A stretch of 64,000 nt of DNA, taken from assembly GCA_903910555.1 (NCBI GenBank), contig CAIVZZ010000031.1, positions 95,760 to 159,759 of the forward strand. The letters run 5' to 3'. This document shows, one piece after another, positions 17,444 through 26,744 of this stretch (the first letter of the stretch is position 1; each line of letters opens with the position of its first letter). Origin of the DNA: an uncultured Gemmatimonadota bacterium. GTDB taxonomy: Bacteria; Gemmatimonadota; Gemmatimonadetes; Gemmatimonadales; Gemmatimonadaceae. The position numbers and the translations under genes are program-made. Below the pieces are notes generated by a model. It worked only from the letters and a program-made list of their open reading frames with translations, made no database searches and was not told the origin of the DNA.

Positions 17444-18886
17444 ATGCTCGACGCCGCCGCCTGTCACCGCGCTGTCGAATCGCGTGACGCGCGATTTGAC
17501 GGAACGTTCTTCGTCGGAATCACGACGACGAGCATCTATTGCCGCCCTATCTGCCCGGCCCGCGTCTCCTATCCTGATCGCCGTCGCTTCTTTGATTCTG
17601 CCGGCGCTGCAGAAGGTGCTGGATTTAGGCCCTGCCTTCGCTGCCGTCCAGAACTCGCGCCCGGGCTCGCGCTCGTTGATACGGTATCACGCCTCGCGCG
17701 CGCGGCCGCGCTGAGAATCGCGGGAGGCGCGCTGAACGGCAGCAGCGTCTCCGCGCTCGCGCGCGAGTTCCACGTCAGCGAACGCCATCTCCGCCGCGCG
17801 ATGGAAAGTGAGATCGGGCTCTCGCCGATATCACTCGCGCAGACGCATCGGCTTCTGCTCGCGAAACAGCTGCTCGGCGAGACGGCGCTCCCCGTCACGC
17901 ACATCGCGTACGCCAGCGGATTTCAAAGCCTGCGCCGCTTCAATACGGTGTTCCGCGCGCAGTATGGATTGAATCCGAGCGCGGTGCGGCGCGCACGCAC
18001 GTCTAATACTTCCAGCGCCGCTGCGACAGGCGCGACAAACGACGTCGTTCGCCTCTCACTCGCATATCGCGCGCCCTTTGCGTGGGATTCGCTGATCTCA
18101 TTATTGAAGCGCGAGGCCGTGCCAGGCGTAGAGTCGGTGGACGACACGCGCTATGCGCGCACGATGCAAATCGCGGGCTGCTCCGGAACGATCGTGGTGG
18201 ACAACGGAGTGAGTGACGATCGCAAATCAAAGCACGCCGCGAGAACTCACCTGAGCGTCGCGCTGTCTCCGACGCTCGTTCCCGCGCTCATGCCGCTGCT
18301 CGCGCGGTTGCGTCAGCTCTTTGATCTCGACTCCGAGCCGCTCGTCGTTGATGCACACCTCGCCGCGGCCGGCCTGCGCTCGTTCGTCCGCCGCCGCCCC
18401 GGTTTGCGCGTTCCCGGCGCGATCGACGGATTCGAGATTGCGCTGCGAACGCTGACGGGTGCCGCCGCGCGTTCGCCTGAAGAGCGGGTGAAGCGCATCG
18501 CGCGCGTCGTCGAATCAATCGGCGATCAAATCGACTCGGGAAATCCCGATCTCAACCGGCTCATGCCGACCGCACCGCAAATCGCGGACGCCGGCGAGCG
18601 CGGCCTGACATCGCTCGGCGTGTCGTCGCGTTCAGCACGCGCGCTGCTCGCCGTGGCAAACGCAGTGATCGCAGGAGAACTAACACTCGATCCGACCGCA
18701 GATCCGCTCGCAACGCACCGCGCACTGCTCGCGATCGACGGGATCAGCGACCGCGCCGCGCGCACCATCGTCATGCGCGCGCTTCACGGCCCCGACGATT
18801 TTCCGATTGCCGATCGTCCGTTGAACGACCGCGCCGAGCAGTGGCGGCCGTGGCGAGCGTACGCGGCGCTGCATCTCTTTTCCTGA
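17444..18886 (+). CDS. Ada-type regulator fused to AlkA 3-methyladenine DNA glycosylase
   Basis: 480 residues. Residues 1-75 are the Ada metal-binding/methyl-acceptor domain, with cysteines C33, C37, C64 and C67 (IYCRPICPAR and PCLRCRPE). Residues ~80-180 are an AraC-type helix-turn-helix (VSALAREFHVSERHLRRAM, ITHIAYASGFQSLRRFNTVF-like). Residues ~200-300 resemble the AlkA N-terminal domain, and the C-terminus is an HhH-GPD glycosylase (LLAIDGISDRAARTIVMRAL; catalytic Asp probably in FPIAD; WRPWRAYAALHLF end). It senses methyl phosphotriesters and excises alkylated bases. The Ada O6-methyltransferase domain is absent. The loop after the catalytic Asp is shorter than in E. coli AlkA. Confidence 0.92.
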   Translation: MLDAAACHRAVESRDARFDGTFFVGITTTSIYCRPICPARVSYPDRRRFFDSAGAAEGAGFRPCLRCRPELAPGLALVDTVSRLARAAALRIAGGALNGSSVSALAREFHVSERHLRRAMESEIGLSPISLAQTHRLLLAKQLLGETALPVTHIAYASGFQSLRRFNTVFRAQYGLNPSAVRRARTSNTSSAAATGATNDVVRLSLAYRAPFAWDSLISLLKREAVPGVESVDDTRYARTMQIAGCSGTIVVDNGVSDDRKSKHAARTHLSVALSPTLVPALMPLLARLRQLFDLDSEPLVVDAHLAAAGLRSFVRRRPGLRVPGAIDGFEIALRTLTGAAARSPEERVKRIARVVESIGDQIDSGNPDLNRLMPTAPQIADAGERGLTSLGVSSRSARALLAVANAVIAGELTLDPTADPLATHRALLAIDGISDRAARTIVMRALHGPDDFPIADRPLNDRAEQWRPWRAYAALHLFS

Positions 18887-18950
18887 TCGCTGGGCCTTTG
18901 GCTCGGGCGCGGCCTGCCAACCCATTGGCGGACGTTGTTGTCAGAGTCTC

Positions 18951-20273
18951 ATGACTCCCCGCCTCCAATCTGCCTGCATCGCAGTCATCGCCGCGTCGAT
19001 CTTCGCATGCCAGCCGGCGCGCAACGCTCCCGCGGTCGTCGCGCCCACTTCATCACCAGCCGACTCTGTCTACGCGTTCGTGAACGGGCGCTGGATGGAC
19101 AACGACCATTTCGTCGCAAAAACCGTCTATGTGAGCGGCGGCGTATTTCTCGCGGGCAAGCCGCACCGCGTGGATCGCTCCATAGATCTCGCAGGCGCCT
19201 TCATGACGCCGCCGTTCGCCGATGCGCACACGCACAATCTCGACGGCACGCTCCAAATCGACTCCGTCGTCAACACGTACATTCGCGAGGGCACCTTCTA
19301 CGTCCAGGTACTCACAAACACTGTCACTGGAGCCGCGGCAGTACGCGCGCGTTTCAATCACCCCGGAACGCTCGACGTGGTTTACGCCAACGGCGGGATT
19401 AGCGCAACACTCGGCCATCCATTTGGCGCATACGAACCGCGACGCCTCGGCATCTATACCGCTGCGCAGGCCAAAGCGCGCAACGCCGAACTCTGCGCAA
19501 GCCGGCAGCTCGAAGGAAATGTCTACTGGTCGCTCGACACGCCCGCTGATGTCGCCAAGAAATGGCCGCTGATTCTCGCGACGCATCCGGACGTCATCAA
19601 GATTTTCCTCCTTCACTCCGAGTCATTCGACCCGGCGCCAACATGCGCCGCTATTGGCCGCGGCGGTCTCGATCCGAAACTCGTTCCTGATATCGTCGCG
19701 CGCGCGCACGCCGCAGGCCTCCGCGTGTGGGCGCACATCGAGAGCGCTCACGACTTCAGCGTTGCCGCCAAGGCCGGCGTCGATGGATTCGCGCACGTCC
19801 CCGGCTACAGTCTTGAACATGGCGATTCCGTCGCGGCAGATGAAATCACCGAGGCCGACGCGAAGATTGCGGGCGCGCATCACGCCTTCGTCACGCCCAC
19901 TGCGAGCCTCGCCGCAGCGAGCTATGCAGTCAACGATTCCGCCGGCGTCGTTCGCATCCAGGAGATCGAGCGACGAAATCTGCGGCTCTTGCAGCGAGCG
20001 GGCGTGAAGGTGGTCGTCGGCTCAGACTACTATGGAAAGACGGCCGCGCTCGAGTTCCAATCGCTCCACCTCCTCGGCCTTTGGAGCAACACCGAGCTCG
20101 TGCGTATGTGGTCGGTAACCACACCGCTGGCCATTTTTCCGTCGCGGAAGATCGGTGCATTCGCGCCGGGCTACGAGGCAAGCTTTCTCGCCCTTGCCTG
20201 CGACCCCTTCGCCGACCTGGCCTGCACCCGGTCGATTACCCTCCGGATGAAGCAGGGAATCTTCATTAACTAG
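18951..20273 (+). CDS. Amidohydrolase-family lipoprotein
   Basis: 440 residues with a lipoprotein signal (AVIAASIFAC, lipobox IFAC). The metallo-dependent hydrolase barrel shows the strand-1 motif DAHTH (~residue 87-91), a His in RVWAHIES, a His in GFAHVPGY and an Asp in VVVGSDYYGKT. A C-terminal composite domain follows (PSRKIGAFAPGYEASFLAL). The usual strand-4 Lys may be the K in DVIKIFLLHSE. The family hydrolyses C-N bonds in cyclic amides or peptides, and the substrate is not predictable. It stands alone between the Ada-AlkA gene and the ECF42 module. Confidence 0.85.
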   Translation: MTPRLQSACIAVIAASIFACQPARNAPAVVAPTSSPADSVYAFVNGRWMDNDHFVAKTVYVSGGVFLAGKPHRVDRSIDLAGAFMTPPFADAHTHNLDGTLQIDSVVNTYIREGTFYVQVLTNTVTGAAAVRARFNHPGTLDVVYANGGISATLGHPFGAYEPRRLGIYTAAQAKARNAELCASRQLEGNVYWSLDTPADVAKKWPLILATHPDVIKIFLLHSESFDPAPTCAAIGRGGLDPKLVPDIVARAHAAGLRVWAHIESAHDFSVAAKAGVDGFAHVPGYSLEHGDSVAADEITEADAKIAGAHHAFVTPTASLAAASYAVNDSAGVVRIQEIERRNLRLLQRAGVKVVVGSDYYGKTAALEFQSLHLLGLWSNTELVRMWSVTTPLAIFPSRKIGAFAPGYEASFLALACDPFADLACTRSITLRMKQGIFIN

Positions 20274-20289
20274 CGCAGGCAGGCACCGA

Positions 20290-20315
20290 TGTCGATTTTC
20301 AGGCCCTCCATTCGA
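20290..20315 (+). promoter_or_regulatory. ECF42-type sigma promoter
   Basis: TGTCGA (20290-20295), 17 bases, then CGA (20313-20315), located 41 bases before the DGPF/YCII gene start. As I recall from the literature on ECF42 sigma factors, their target promoters carry TGTCGA at -35 and CGA/CGTC at -10. The sigma gene lies just downstream, so this would be autoregulation. Confidence 0.6.
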
Positions 20316-20356
20316 CTACTCGTCGAAGCATCTCACTCACACTGCGCGAGGGTCCA

Positions 20357-20704
20357 ATGAAGTATCTCTGCCTGATCTATGATGAAGAAGCAAAGTGGGC
20401 GAAAATGACGCAGGACGAAGGTGCCAAGATGAACACCGAATACGGCGTGTTCACCGGCGACATCCAAAAGAGCGGACACCTCGTCGGCGCCAACCGCCTG
20501 CAGCCGTCTTCAACAGCAACCACCGTCCGCAGCCGCGGCGGCAAGGTCTCCACCACCGACGGCCCGTACGCCGAGACGAAAGAGCAGCTCGCCGGCTATT
20601 ACCTGATCGAGGCGAAGGATTTGAACGACGCCGTTCAGGTTGCCGCGCGCATTCCGTCGGCGAAGTACGGTGCGATCGAAGTGCGCCCCATCCACGCGAT
20701 GTGA
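20357..20704 (+). CDS. DGPF/YCII-related protein, partner of ECF42 sigma
   Basis: 115 residues, cytoplasmic. It begins MKYLCLIYDEE and contains the signature segment VSTTDGPYAETKEQLAGYYLIEAKDLNDA with the DGPF/Y motif of YCII-related proteins, then the ferredoxin-like ending ARIPSAKYGAIEVRPIHAM. Proteins of this kind are the usual neighbours and targets of ECF42 sigma factors; their biochemical role is unclear. GAGGG precedes the start. The stop lies 8 bases before the sigma gene, so the two are co-transcribed from the ECF42-type promoter upstream. Confidence 0.9.
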   Translation: MKYLCLIYDEEAKWAKMTQDEGAKMNTEYGVFTGDIQKSGHLVGANRLQPSSTATTVRSRGGKVSTTDGPYAETKEQLAGYYLIEAKDLNDAVQVAARIPSAKYGAIEVRPIHAM

Positions 20705-20712
20705 CCTGACGC

Positions 20713-21945
20713 GTGCGCGAGATCGTCGACCGCATCTATCGTGACGACTCGCGCCGCGTGCTCGCGACGCTTATCCGCCTCTTCGGTGATTTCGATATCG
20801 CCGAAGAGGCGCTGCACGATGCGTTCGTCGCCGCACTTGAGCGCTGGCCGATTGAAGGTGTGCCGGTCAATCCGCGCACCTGGCTCGTCAGCGCCGGACG
20901 CTTCAAGGCGATCGACCAGCTTCGCCGCCGAGCCGCGTTCGATGAACGACTCCCTGAAATCGAACGGCAACTCACTGAACTCACGGAGAACGAGCCCGTG
21001 ATTGCCGAAAGCGGCGACATCGCTGACGACCGCCTCCGCCTCGTCTTCACCTGCTGCCACCCCGCGCTCTCGACCGACGCGCAGGTCGCGCTCACGCTTC
21101 ATACCATCGGCGGCCTCACCACAGAGGAGATCGCGCACGCCTTTCTCGTCGGCGCGCCGACGCTCGCACAAAGAATCGTCCGCGCAAAAAACAAAATTCG
21201 CGACGCGAAAATCCCCTACGAGATTCCGGACGCCAACGACCTTCCCGAACGGCTCGACGCGGTTCTCGCCACGCTCTATCTGATTTTCAACGAAGGCTAC
21301 TCCGCTACCTTCGGCGCGACCGTCACGCGCGCCGACCTGTGCGGCGAGGCGATCCGCCTCGGTCATCTCCTCGTTGAACTTCTCCCGGAGCCCGAAGCGA
21401 TCGGCCTGCTCGCCATGATGCTGCTGCACGATTCAAGGCGCGCCGCACGCACAAACCCGCTCGGCGAGCTGATCGTGCTCGACGAGCAAGACCGCTCCCT
21501 CTGGAATCGCGAGCAGATTCGCGAAGGCCAGCAACTCACAGAGCGGGCATTGCGATCCCGCCGCGTCGGCCCGTACGCGATTCAAGCGGCGATCGCCGCC
21601 GTGCACTCAGAAGCAAAGAGCGCGAGCGAAACGGACTGGGCCCAGATCGTGGTGCTGTACGATCTCCTGCTCAACATGAACCCGTCGCCCGTGGTCGAGC
21701 TGAACCGCGCGGCCGCGGTCGCCATGAAAGACGGCCCGGCGCACGGCCTCGATCTCATCAATGCCCTGCTCGCCCGCGGCGAGCTCGCCAACTACCACCT
21801 CGCGCACTCGGCCCGCGCCGATCTTCTCCGCCGCCTCAACCGCACCGCGGAATCGCTCACCGCCTACGCGACGGCACTCGAGCTGACTACGCAGGAGCCG
21901 GAACGTCGCTTTATCGAGCGCCGCATGGCTTCGTTGAAGCACTGA
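20713..21945 (+). CDS. ECF42-group RNA polymerase sigma factor with C-terminal extension
   Basis: 410 residues with a GTG start at 20713. The N-terminal ~170 residues hold sigma regions 2 and 4 (DFDIAEEALHDAFVAALERWP, NPRTWLVSAGRFKAIDQLRRR, LVFTCCHPALSTDAQVALTL, EIAHAFLVGAPTLAQRIVRAK). The C-terminal ~230 residues are the TPR-like/DUF6596 extension (LYLIFNEGYSATFG, LNRAAAVAMKDGPAHGLDLI, YHLAHSARADLLRRLNRTAES). This extension is thought to replace an anti-sigma factor in ECF42. No anti-sigma gene is adjacent. Confidence 0.93.
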   Translation: MREIVDRIYRDDSRRVLATLIRLFGDFDIAEEALHDAFVAALERWPIEGVPVNPRTWLVSAGRFKAIDQLRRRAAFDERLPEIERQLTELTENEPVIAESGDIADDRLRLVFTCCHPALSTDAQVALTLHTIGGLTTEEIAHAFLVGAPTLAQRIVRAKNKIRDAKIPYEIPDANDLPERLDAVLATLYLIFNEGYSATFGATVTRADLCGEAIRLGHLLVELLPEPEAIGLLAMMLLHDSRRAARTNPLGELIVLDEQDRSLWNREQIREGQQLTERALRSRRVGPYAIQAAIAAVHSEAKSASETDWAQIVVLYDLLLNMNPSPVVELNRAAAVAMKDGPAHGLDLINALLARGELANYHLAHSARADLLRRLNRTAESLTAYATALELTTQEPERRFIERRMASLKH

Positions 21946-21955
21946 CAAACCACTG

Positions 21956-22039
21956 TTGCCACGGGTTTTCGCGGGTGAACGCGGGTAAGACAATCGAATT
22001 GCGGTTCTACCCGCGCCTTCCCGCGTAAACCCGCGGCAA
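21956..22039. repeat. Intergenic inverted repeat, copy 1
   Basis: Two 35-base arms (21956-21990 and 22005-22039) are inverted copies of each other with about eight mismatches; each contains the pattern CCRCGGGTTTWCGCGGG. The spacer is 14 bases. The arms match the arm pattern of the copy at 29636-29783, so this is one family of palindromic intergenic elements. It lies 10 bases after the ECF42 gene stop and ~50 bases before the amidase start, where its transcript would fold into a long hairpin. Confidence 0.65.
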
Positions 22040-22091
22040 TTGTCGTTTCTGTGGGCGTCCCCCAGTATTGTGGTGGACCAACCCATAAATC

Positions 22092-23678
22092 ATGAAACGA
22101 CTAGCTGCCCTTTTTGTCCTAGCGCCTGCGATGGTCTCCGCACAAGCGGCCCCGTCGGCGTTCAAAGTCGAAGAGACGACAATCTTCTCCGTGCACGCCG
22201 CATTCAAGGCGCACACGCTCACCTGTCACGCGCTCGTCGCGAAATATCTCGCGCGCATCGCCGCGTACGACAAACAAGGGCCGGCGATCAACGCGATCAT
22301 CACGCTAAACCCGAACGCGCTCGTCGTCGCAGATTCGCTCGACAAACGCTTCGCAAGAGAAGGACTCACCGGCCCGCTCCACTGCGTGCCGATGATCGTG
22401 AAAGACAACTTCGAGACGAAAGACCTTCAGACCACGGCCGGCTCGCTCGCGCTCAAGGGCTGGATCCCGCGCCAGGACGCCACGATGGTTGCGCGCATTC
22501 GCGATGCGGGTGCAATCGTGCTCGCGAAATCGAACATGGCCGAGTGGGCGTTCTCACCGTATGAGACCGTGAACTCGATTCTCCCGGGCTACACAAAAAA
22601 TCCGTACGCGCTCGATCGCGTTACGGCCGGCTCCAGTGGTGGGACCGCGGCAGCCGTTGCAGCGAACGAAGGCGAATCCGGACTCGGCTCCGACACCGGC
22701 AACTCGATTCGCGGACCGTCGTCGCACAACGATCTCGTCGGCATTCGTTCAACAATGGGGCTCACCTCGCGCGCTGGCGTCGTGCCGCTGCTCAATAGCT
22801 CGGATATTGCCGGTCCGATGGCGCGCACCGTCTCAGACGCCGTCGAGATTTTCAATGTCGTCGCCGGCGAGGATCCCGCCGATCCAGTCACGGCATCGAG
22901 CGCCGGCCATCGCGAAGCCGACTACAGAAAGTTTCTCGTCGCGGGCGGCCTCAAGGGCGCGCGCATCGGCGTGCTTCGCCAGGCATACGAGCATCCCGAT
23001 CGTGAAGGCCGCCCGACGCAGGACAGCGAAGTCGTCGCTGTGTTTATGAAAGCCGTAAAGGATCTCGAGAAGGCAGGCGCGACGATCGTCGACCCCGCGG
23101 GCATCGACTCGCTCAACGCGATCCAGCGCACCGGCGGCGGCGGATGCGCCGCATTCAAGTACGATCTCGAGCGCTACTTCGCCGCGCGCGGCCAGAACGC
23201 CCCGGTGAAATCCGTCGATGACATTCTGCGGAGCCGAGCGTATCACCCGTCAGTGCAGCTCAAACTTCAGGCCGAGCAGACCGCGACGATCCCGCCCGAA
23301 GACAATCCCGGCTGCAAAGCGCGCGAAGCGATGCGCGAGCGTTTCCGCGTTGCCGTGACCGCGATGATGGACTCGCTGCACTTGGACGCACTCGTTTATC
23401 CAACGTGGAGCAACCCGCCGCGCCTCATTGGCGATCTCAACACGCCGGCCGGTGACAACAGCCAGCTCTTCTCGCCGACCACCGGCTTCCCCGCGATCAA
23501 CGTGCCGATGGGTTACACGCGCAACAACGTGCTTCCCGCCGGCATGACATTTTTTGGACGAGCGTGGAGCGAAGGCAAACTGATCACGCTCGCATATGGG
23601 TACGAGCAGGCAACACATCACCGGAGAGCGCCCGCGAGCACTTCCGCGAGCGCTGCGACAAGCAGCAAGGCCAAGTAA
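22092..23678 (+). CDS. Exported amidase (amidase-signature family)
   Basis: 528 residues with a signal peptide (MKRLAALFVLAPAMVSAQ). The Ser-cisSer-Lys triad is visible: Lys at 104 (PMIVKDNFE), cis-Ser in TAGSSGGTAAA (181/182), and nucleophile Ser205 in GSDTGNSIRGPS. Most homologues have GGSIR, here GNSIR. The C-terminal half includes YPTWSNPPR and TGFPAINVPMGY, standard for the family. It hydrolyses amide bonds in the periplasm or outside the cell; the substrate is unknown. A low-complexity Ala/Ser/Thr tail follows. The MFS/spermidine-synthase gene begins 3 bases after the stop, so the two are likely co-transcribed. Confidence 0.9.
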   Translation: MKRLAALFVLAPAMVSAQAAPSAFKVEETTIFSVHAAFKAHTLTCHALVAKYLARIAAYDKQGPAINAIITLNPNALVVADSLDKRFAREGLTGPLHCVPMIVKDNFETKDLQTTAGSLALKGWIPRQDATMVARIRDAGAIVLAKSNMAEWAFSPYETVNSILPGYTKNPYALDRVTAGSSGGTAAAVAANEGESGLGSDTGNSIRGPSSHNDLVGIRSTMGLTSRAGVVPLLNSSDIAGPMARTVSDAVEIFNVVAGEDPADPVTASSAGHREADYRKFLVAGGLKGARIGVLRQAYEHPDREGRPTQDSEVVAVFMKAVKDLEKAGATIVDPAGIDSLNAIQRTGGGGCAAFKYDLERYFAARGQNAPVKSVDDILRSRAYHPSVQLKLQAEQTATIPPEDNPGCKAREAMRERFRVAVTAMMDSLHLDALVYPTWSNPPRLIGDLNTPAGDNSQLFSPTTGFPAINVPMGYTRNNVLPAGMTFFGRAWSEGKLITLAYGYEQATHHRRAPASTSASAATSSKAK

Positions 23679-23681
23679 TCG

Positions 23682-26600
23682 ATGACCATTCTGCTTGTTG
23701 CCGTTTTCATATTCTCGGGCGCAGCCGGACTCATCTATGAATCGATCTGGAGCCGCTATCTCGGGCTCTTTGTCGGCCATAGCGCGTACGCACAAGTCAT
23801 TGTTCTCGTCATTTACTTGGGCGGCATGTCCGTCGGCGCGGCTATCGCAGCGCGCCGGAGTTCCCGGATCAAAGAGCCGCTCGTTGCATACGCCGCAGTA
23901 GAAACCATTGTCGGACTGCTCGGTCTCGTCTTTCACGACGCCTTCCTCGGCGTGGGCAGCTTTGCCTATTCGACAATTTTCCCCGCGCTCGCCGGTGGTG
24001 TCACGCTCGTTGTGGTGAAGTGGGCGCTCGCGGGATTGCTCATTCTTCCGCAGGCCGTTCTGCTCGGCGCGACCTTCCCGCTGATGAGCACCGGATTAAT
24101 CCGGCGAGTATCGCGCGATGGCCAGAGCGACACCGGCCGGTTGATCTCGATTCTCTACTTCGCGAATTCGATCGGCGCCGCAGTTGGTGTGTTGGTCGCC
24201 GGTTTCTATCTGATAGGCGCAACGGGACTGCCGGGAACGCTGCTCACCGCGGCGATCATCAATCTTCTCGTCGGCCTCACGGTGTTTGGCGCGGTTCGCC
24301 TCGTTCATGAGAACGATGAGCCTGGTACAGAGGCCTCGCCCGCACAAACGATGGAAACCGTGCCGGCCTCGCCAGAGCTGCCGATGCTCTGGCGCGTCCT
24401 GCTAATCGTCGCTGCCGGCACCGCACTCTCGAGCTTCGTCTATGAGATCGCCTGGGTGCGCATGCTCGCACTCGTGCTTGGCAGCGCGACGCATTCGTTC
24501 GAGTTGATGCTCTCGGCGTTCATCCTCGGACTCGCGCTCGGCGCATTCTGGATTCGCACGCGCGCCGACACATTCCGCGATCCCATCCGCGCACTCGGCG
24601 TCACGCAGTGGGCGATGGGCGCGCTCGCCATTCTCACACTCTCCGCATATCTGATGTCGTTCCACTGGATGGCATTTCTCATCCAGGGACTCGATCAAAA
24701 CGTCGAGGGCTATCAGGTCTTCACGGTCGCGAAGTACGGTATCGCGCTCATCGTCATGCTCCCCGCGACGTTCTGCGCGGGAATCACGCTCCCGCTCATC
24801 ACGCGGATGCTGCTGAATGCCGGCAGCGGTGAACGCGCGGTCGGTGCCGTGTACAGCGTCAACACGCTCGGCTCGATCGTTGGCGCCGGAGTCGCCGCGC
24901 TCATCCTGATGCCCATGCTCGGATTGAAATTTCTGCTCATCTCCGGCGGCGTTATCGACATGGCGCTTGGTGTGTGGCTGCTCTTCATCGCCGGCCGAAC
25001 CGCGACCGACACGAAACGGTTTGCTATTGGCCTCGCCGCTGCGACCGTGTTCGTCACCGTGATGGCAACGCTCGACGTGAATTTCGATCGCGGCGTGCTC
25101 ACCAGCGGCGTCTTCCGCTATGGTCGCATCCCATCGATCGCCGCACAGAACATCGTGTTTTACAAAGATGGCCGCACTGCAACAGTAAGCGTGCGAAAGT
25201 CCGAGGATGGCGGTTTCTCCCTCGCCACCAACGGCAAGCCCGATGCCTCGCTCTCGCCGACCTGGTTCGTTCCCGTCACCGACACCACCACACCAACGAT
25301 TCTCGACGGCGACGAGTCAACGCAGATCTTGCTGCCACTGATGACACTCGCGCACGCGCCGAACGCGAAGCAGGGCGCCGTGATCGGCAACGGATCCGGC
25401 ATGTCGAGTCACCTCCTTCTCGGAAGTCCCAATCTCGAGAAACTCGTGACGATCGACATCGAGCCGGAAATGATCAACGGCTCGCACACGTTCTATCCGG
25501 TCAACAAGCGCGTTTTCGACGATCCACGATCGCAGTACGTGCACGACGATGCAAAGAGTTATTTCGCGGCGACAAACCGGAAGTTCGATCTGATCCTCTC
25601 CGAGCCGTCGAACCCGTGGGTGAGCGGCGTGAGCGGTCTGTTCACGGACGAGTTCTACCAGCGCATTCGTACGTATCTCACGCCGAACGGAATCTTCGGC
25701 CAGTGGCTCCATCTATATGAGATCGACGATGGCCTTGTCCTCGGCGTAGTGAAGGCGCTTCATAAGAACTTCGCATCGTACGAGATTTTCCTGACTGCGG
25801 AGTCAGACGTGTTGATTGTCGCGTCCAATAATCCGACACTGCCAAAGCCGGACTGGAGCGTCTTCCAGCTGCCGATGATCAAGAAAGATCTCGCGCACTT
25901 CCGAACGATCACGCCCGAAGTCCTGGAAACGCTGCGTCTCCTCTCGCGCGATGCGATGGCTCCGCTCGCGGGCGACCCGCAGGGCGCGAACTCTGATTTC
26001 TACCCGACGCTCGACCTGCTCACCGAGCGTACGCGATATATGAAGGTTGTCGCGAAGGGTTTCTACGAGATGAGCTCCACGCGCTACGATATCTCGGCGG
26101 CGCTCATGAACCGCAGGATTCTTCCGATCGACGCAAAGAATCCTTCACTCGATATCGCAAGAGTGAACGCACTCGCGCTCGGCGCGCGCATTCGCGGGAA
26201 TGAGGCGCCCGATCGGGACGTCGCCGACGACTACGATAAAGATTTCCGGGAGACCCTTGAACGCGGTCAGATGCTGCGCGATCAAATCGCCGCAGCCCAT
26301 CCGCCTGCCGACTGGCCGATGTTCATGAAACGCGCGTTCACAGTCGAGAACGACCGCCACGCGGGGACGATGGGCTGGACCGACGACGCCTGGTACGCAT
26401 CCGTATCGCATTTCATCGAGCAGCAGCATGCGCCGGCCGAAGCGCAGGCCGCGTTCCGCTTTATGCATGCTGCTTCTTCATATGATTGGAAACACGCCGT
26501 CCTTGAGATCGACGTGCTTCGCAAAGCACGCGAGGGCGGCATCTCGTGGATGAACGACGACCTCTTCCGCGATGGCGCGACGATTGCGCTCCTGCAAACG

Positions 26601-26738
26601 GGCGACAGCGAGAAGGCGCGCGCCGTGTTCAATCAGATGGCAGCGTTCGCACTCCGCAAACCAAATGATTTGCGCCTGACACTCCTCGAGGCCCACCTCG
26701 CCGCCGCTGAACGGACAGCGGCGAAGAAGACCAAATAG
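23682..26738 (+). CDS. Fused MFS-like membrane domain and spermidine-synthase-like methyltransferase fold
   Basis: 1018 residues. Residues 1-~470 hold about a dozen membrane spans of the fused MFS/spermidine synthase family (FIFSGAAGLIYESIWSRYLG at the start; the motif recurs as TALSSFVYEIAWVRMLALVLG near 250). Residues ~480-750 are a SAM-dependent aminopropyltransferase-like domain: VIGNGSGMSSHLLL (~567), TIDIEPEM (~590), HDDAKSYF, LILSEPSNPWVSGV. The last ~200 residues are helical and of unknown role. The fixed polyamine-synthase acidic residues are only partly kept (SEPSNPW), so the true reaction is uncertain. It follows the amidase by 3 bases and ends 6 bases from the convergent M16 gene. 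Confidence 0.87.
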   Translation: MTILLVAVFIFSGAAGLIYESIWSRYLGLFVGHSAYAQVIVLVIYLGGMSVGAAIAARRSSRIKEPLVAYAAVETIVGLLGLVFHDAFLGVGSFAYSTIFPALAGGVTLVVVKWALAGLLILPQAVLLGATFPLMSTGLIRRVSRDGQSDTGRLISILYFANSIGAAVGVLVAGFYLIGATGLPGTLLTAAIINLLVGLTVFGAVRLVHENDEPGTEASPAQTMETVPASPELPMLWRVLLIVAAGTALSSFVYEIAWVRMLALVLGSATHSFELMLSAFILGLALGAFWIRTRADTFRDPIRALGVTQWAMGALAILTLSAYLMSFHWMAFLIQGLDQNVEGYQVFTVAKYGIALIVMLPATFCAGITLPLITRMLLNAGSGERAVGAVYSVNTLGSIVGAGVAALILMPMLGLKFLLISGGVIDMALGVWLLFIAGRTATDTKRFAIGLAAATVFVTVMATLDVNFDRGVLTSGVFRYGRIPSIAAQNIVFYKDGRTATVSVRKSEDGGFSLATNGKPDASLSPTWFVPVTDTTTPTILDGDESTQILLPLMTLAHAPNAKQGAVIGNGSGMSSHLLLGSPNLEKLVTIDIEPEMINGSHTFYPVNKRVFDDPRSQYVHDDAKSYFAATNRKFDLILSEPSNPWVSGVSGLFTDEFYQRIRTYLTPNGIFGQWLHLYEIDDGLVLGVVKALHKNFASYEIFLTAESDVLIVASNNPTLPKPDWSVFQLPMIKKDLAHFRTITPEVLETLRLLSRDAMAPLAGDPQGANSDFYPTLDLLTERTRYMKVVAKGFYEMSSTRYDISAALMNRRILPIDAKNPSLDIARVNALALGARIRGNEAPDRDVADDYDKDFRETLERGQMLRDQIAAAHPPADWPMFMKRAFTVENDRHAGTMGWTDDAWYASVSHFIEQQHAPAEAQAAFRFMHAASSYDWKHAVLEIDVLRKAREGGISWMNDDLFRDGATIALLQTGDSEKARAVFNQMAAFALRKPNDLRLTLLEAHLAAAERTAAKKTK

Positions 26739-26744
26739 CTCGAG

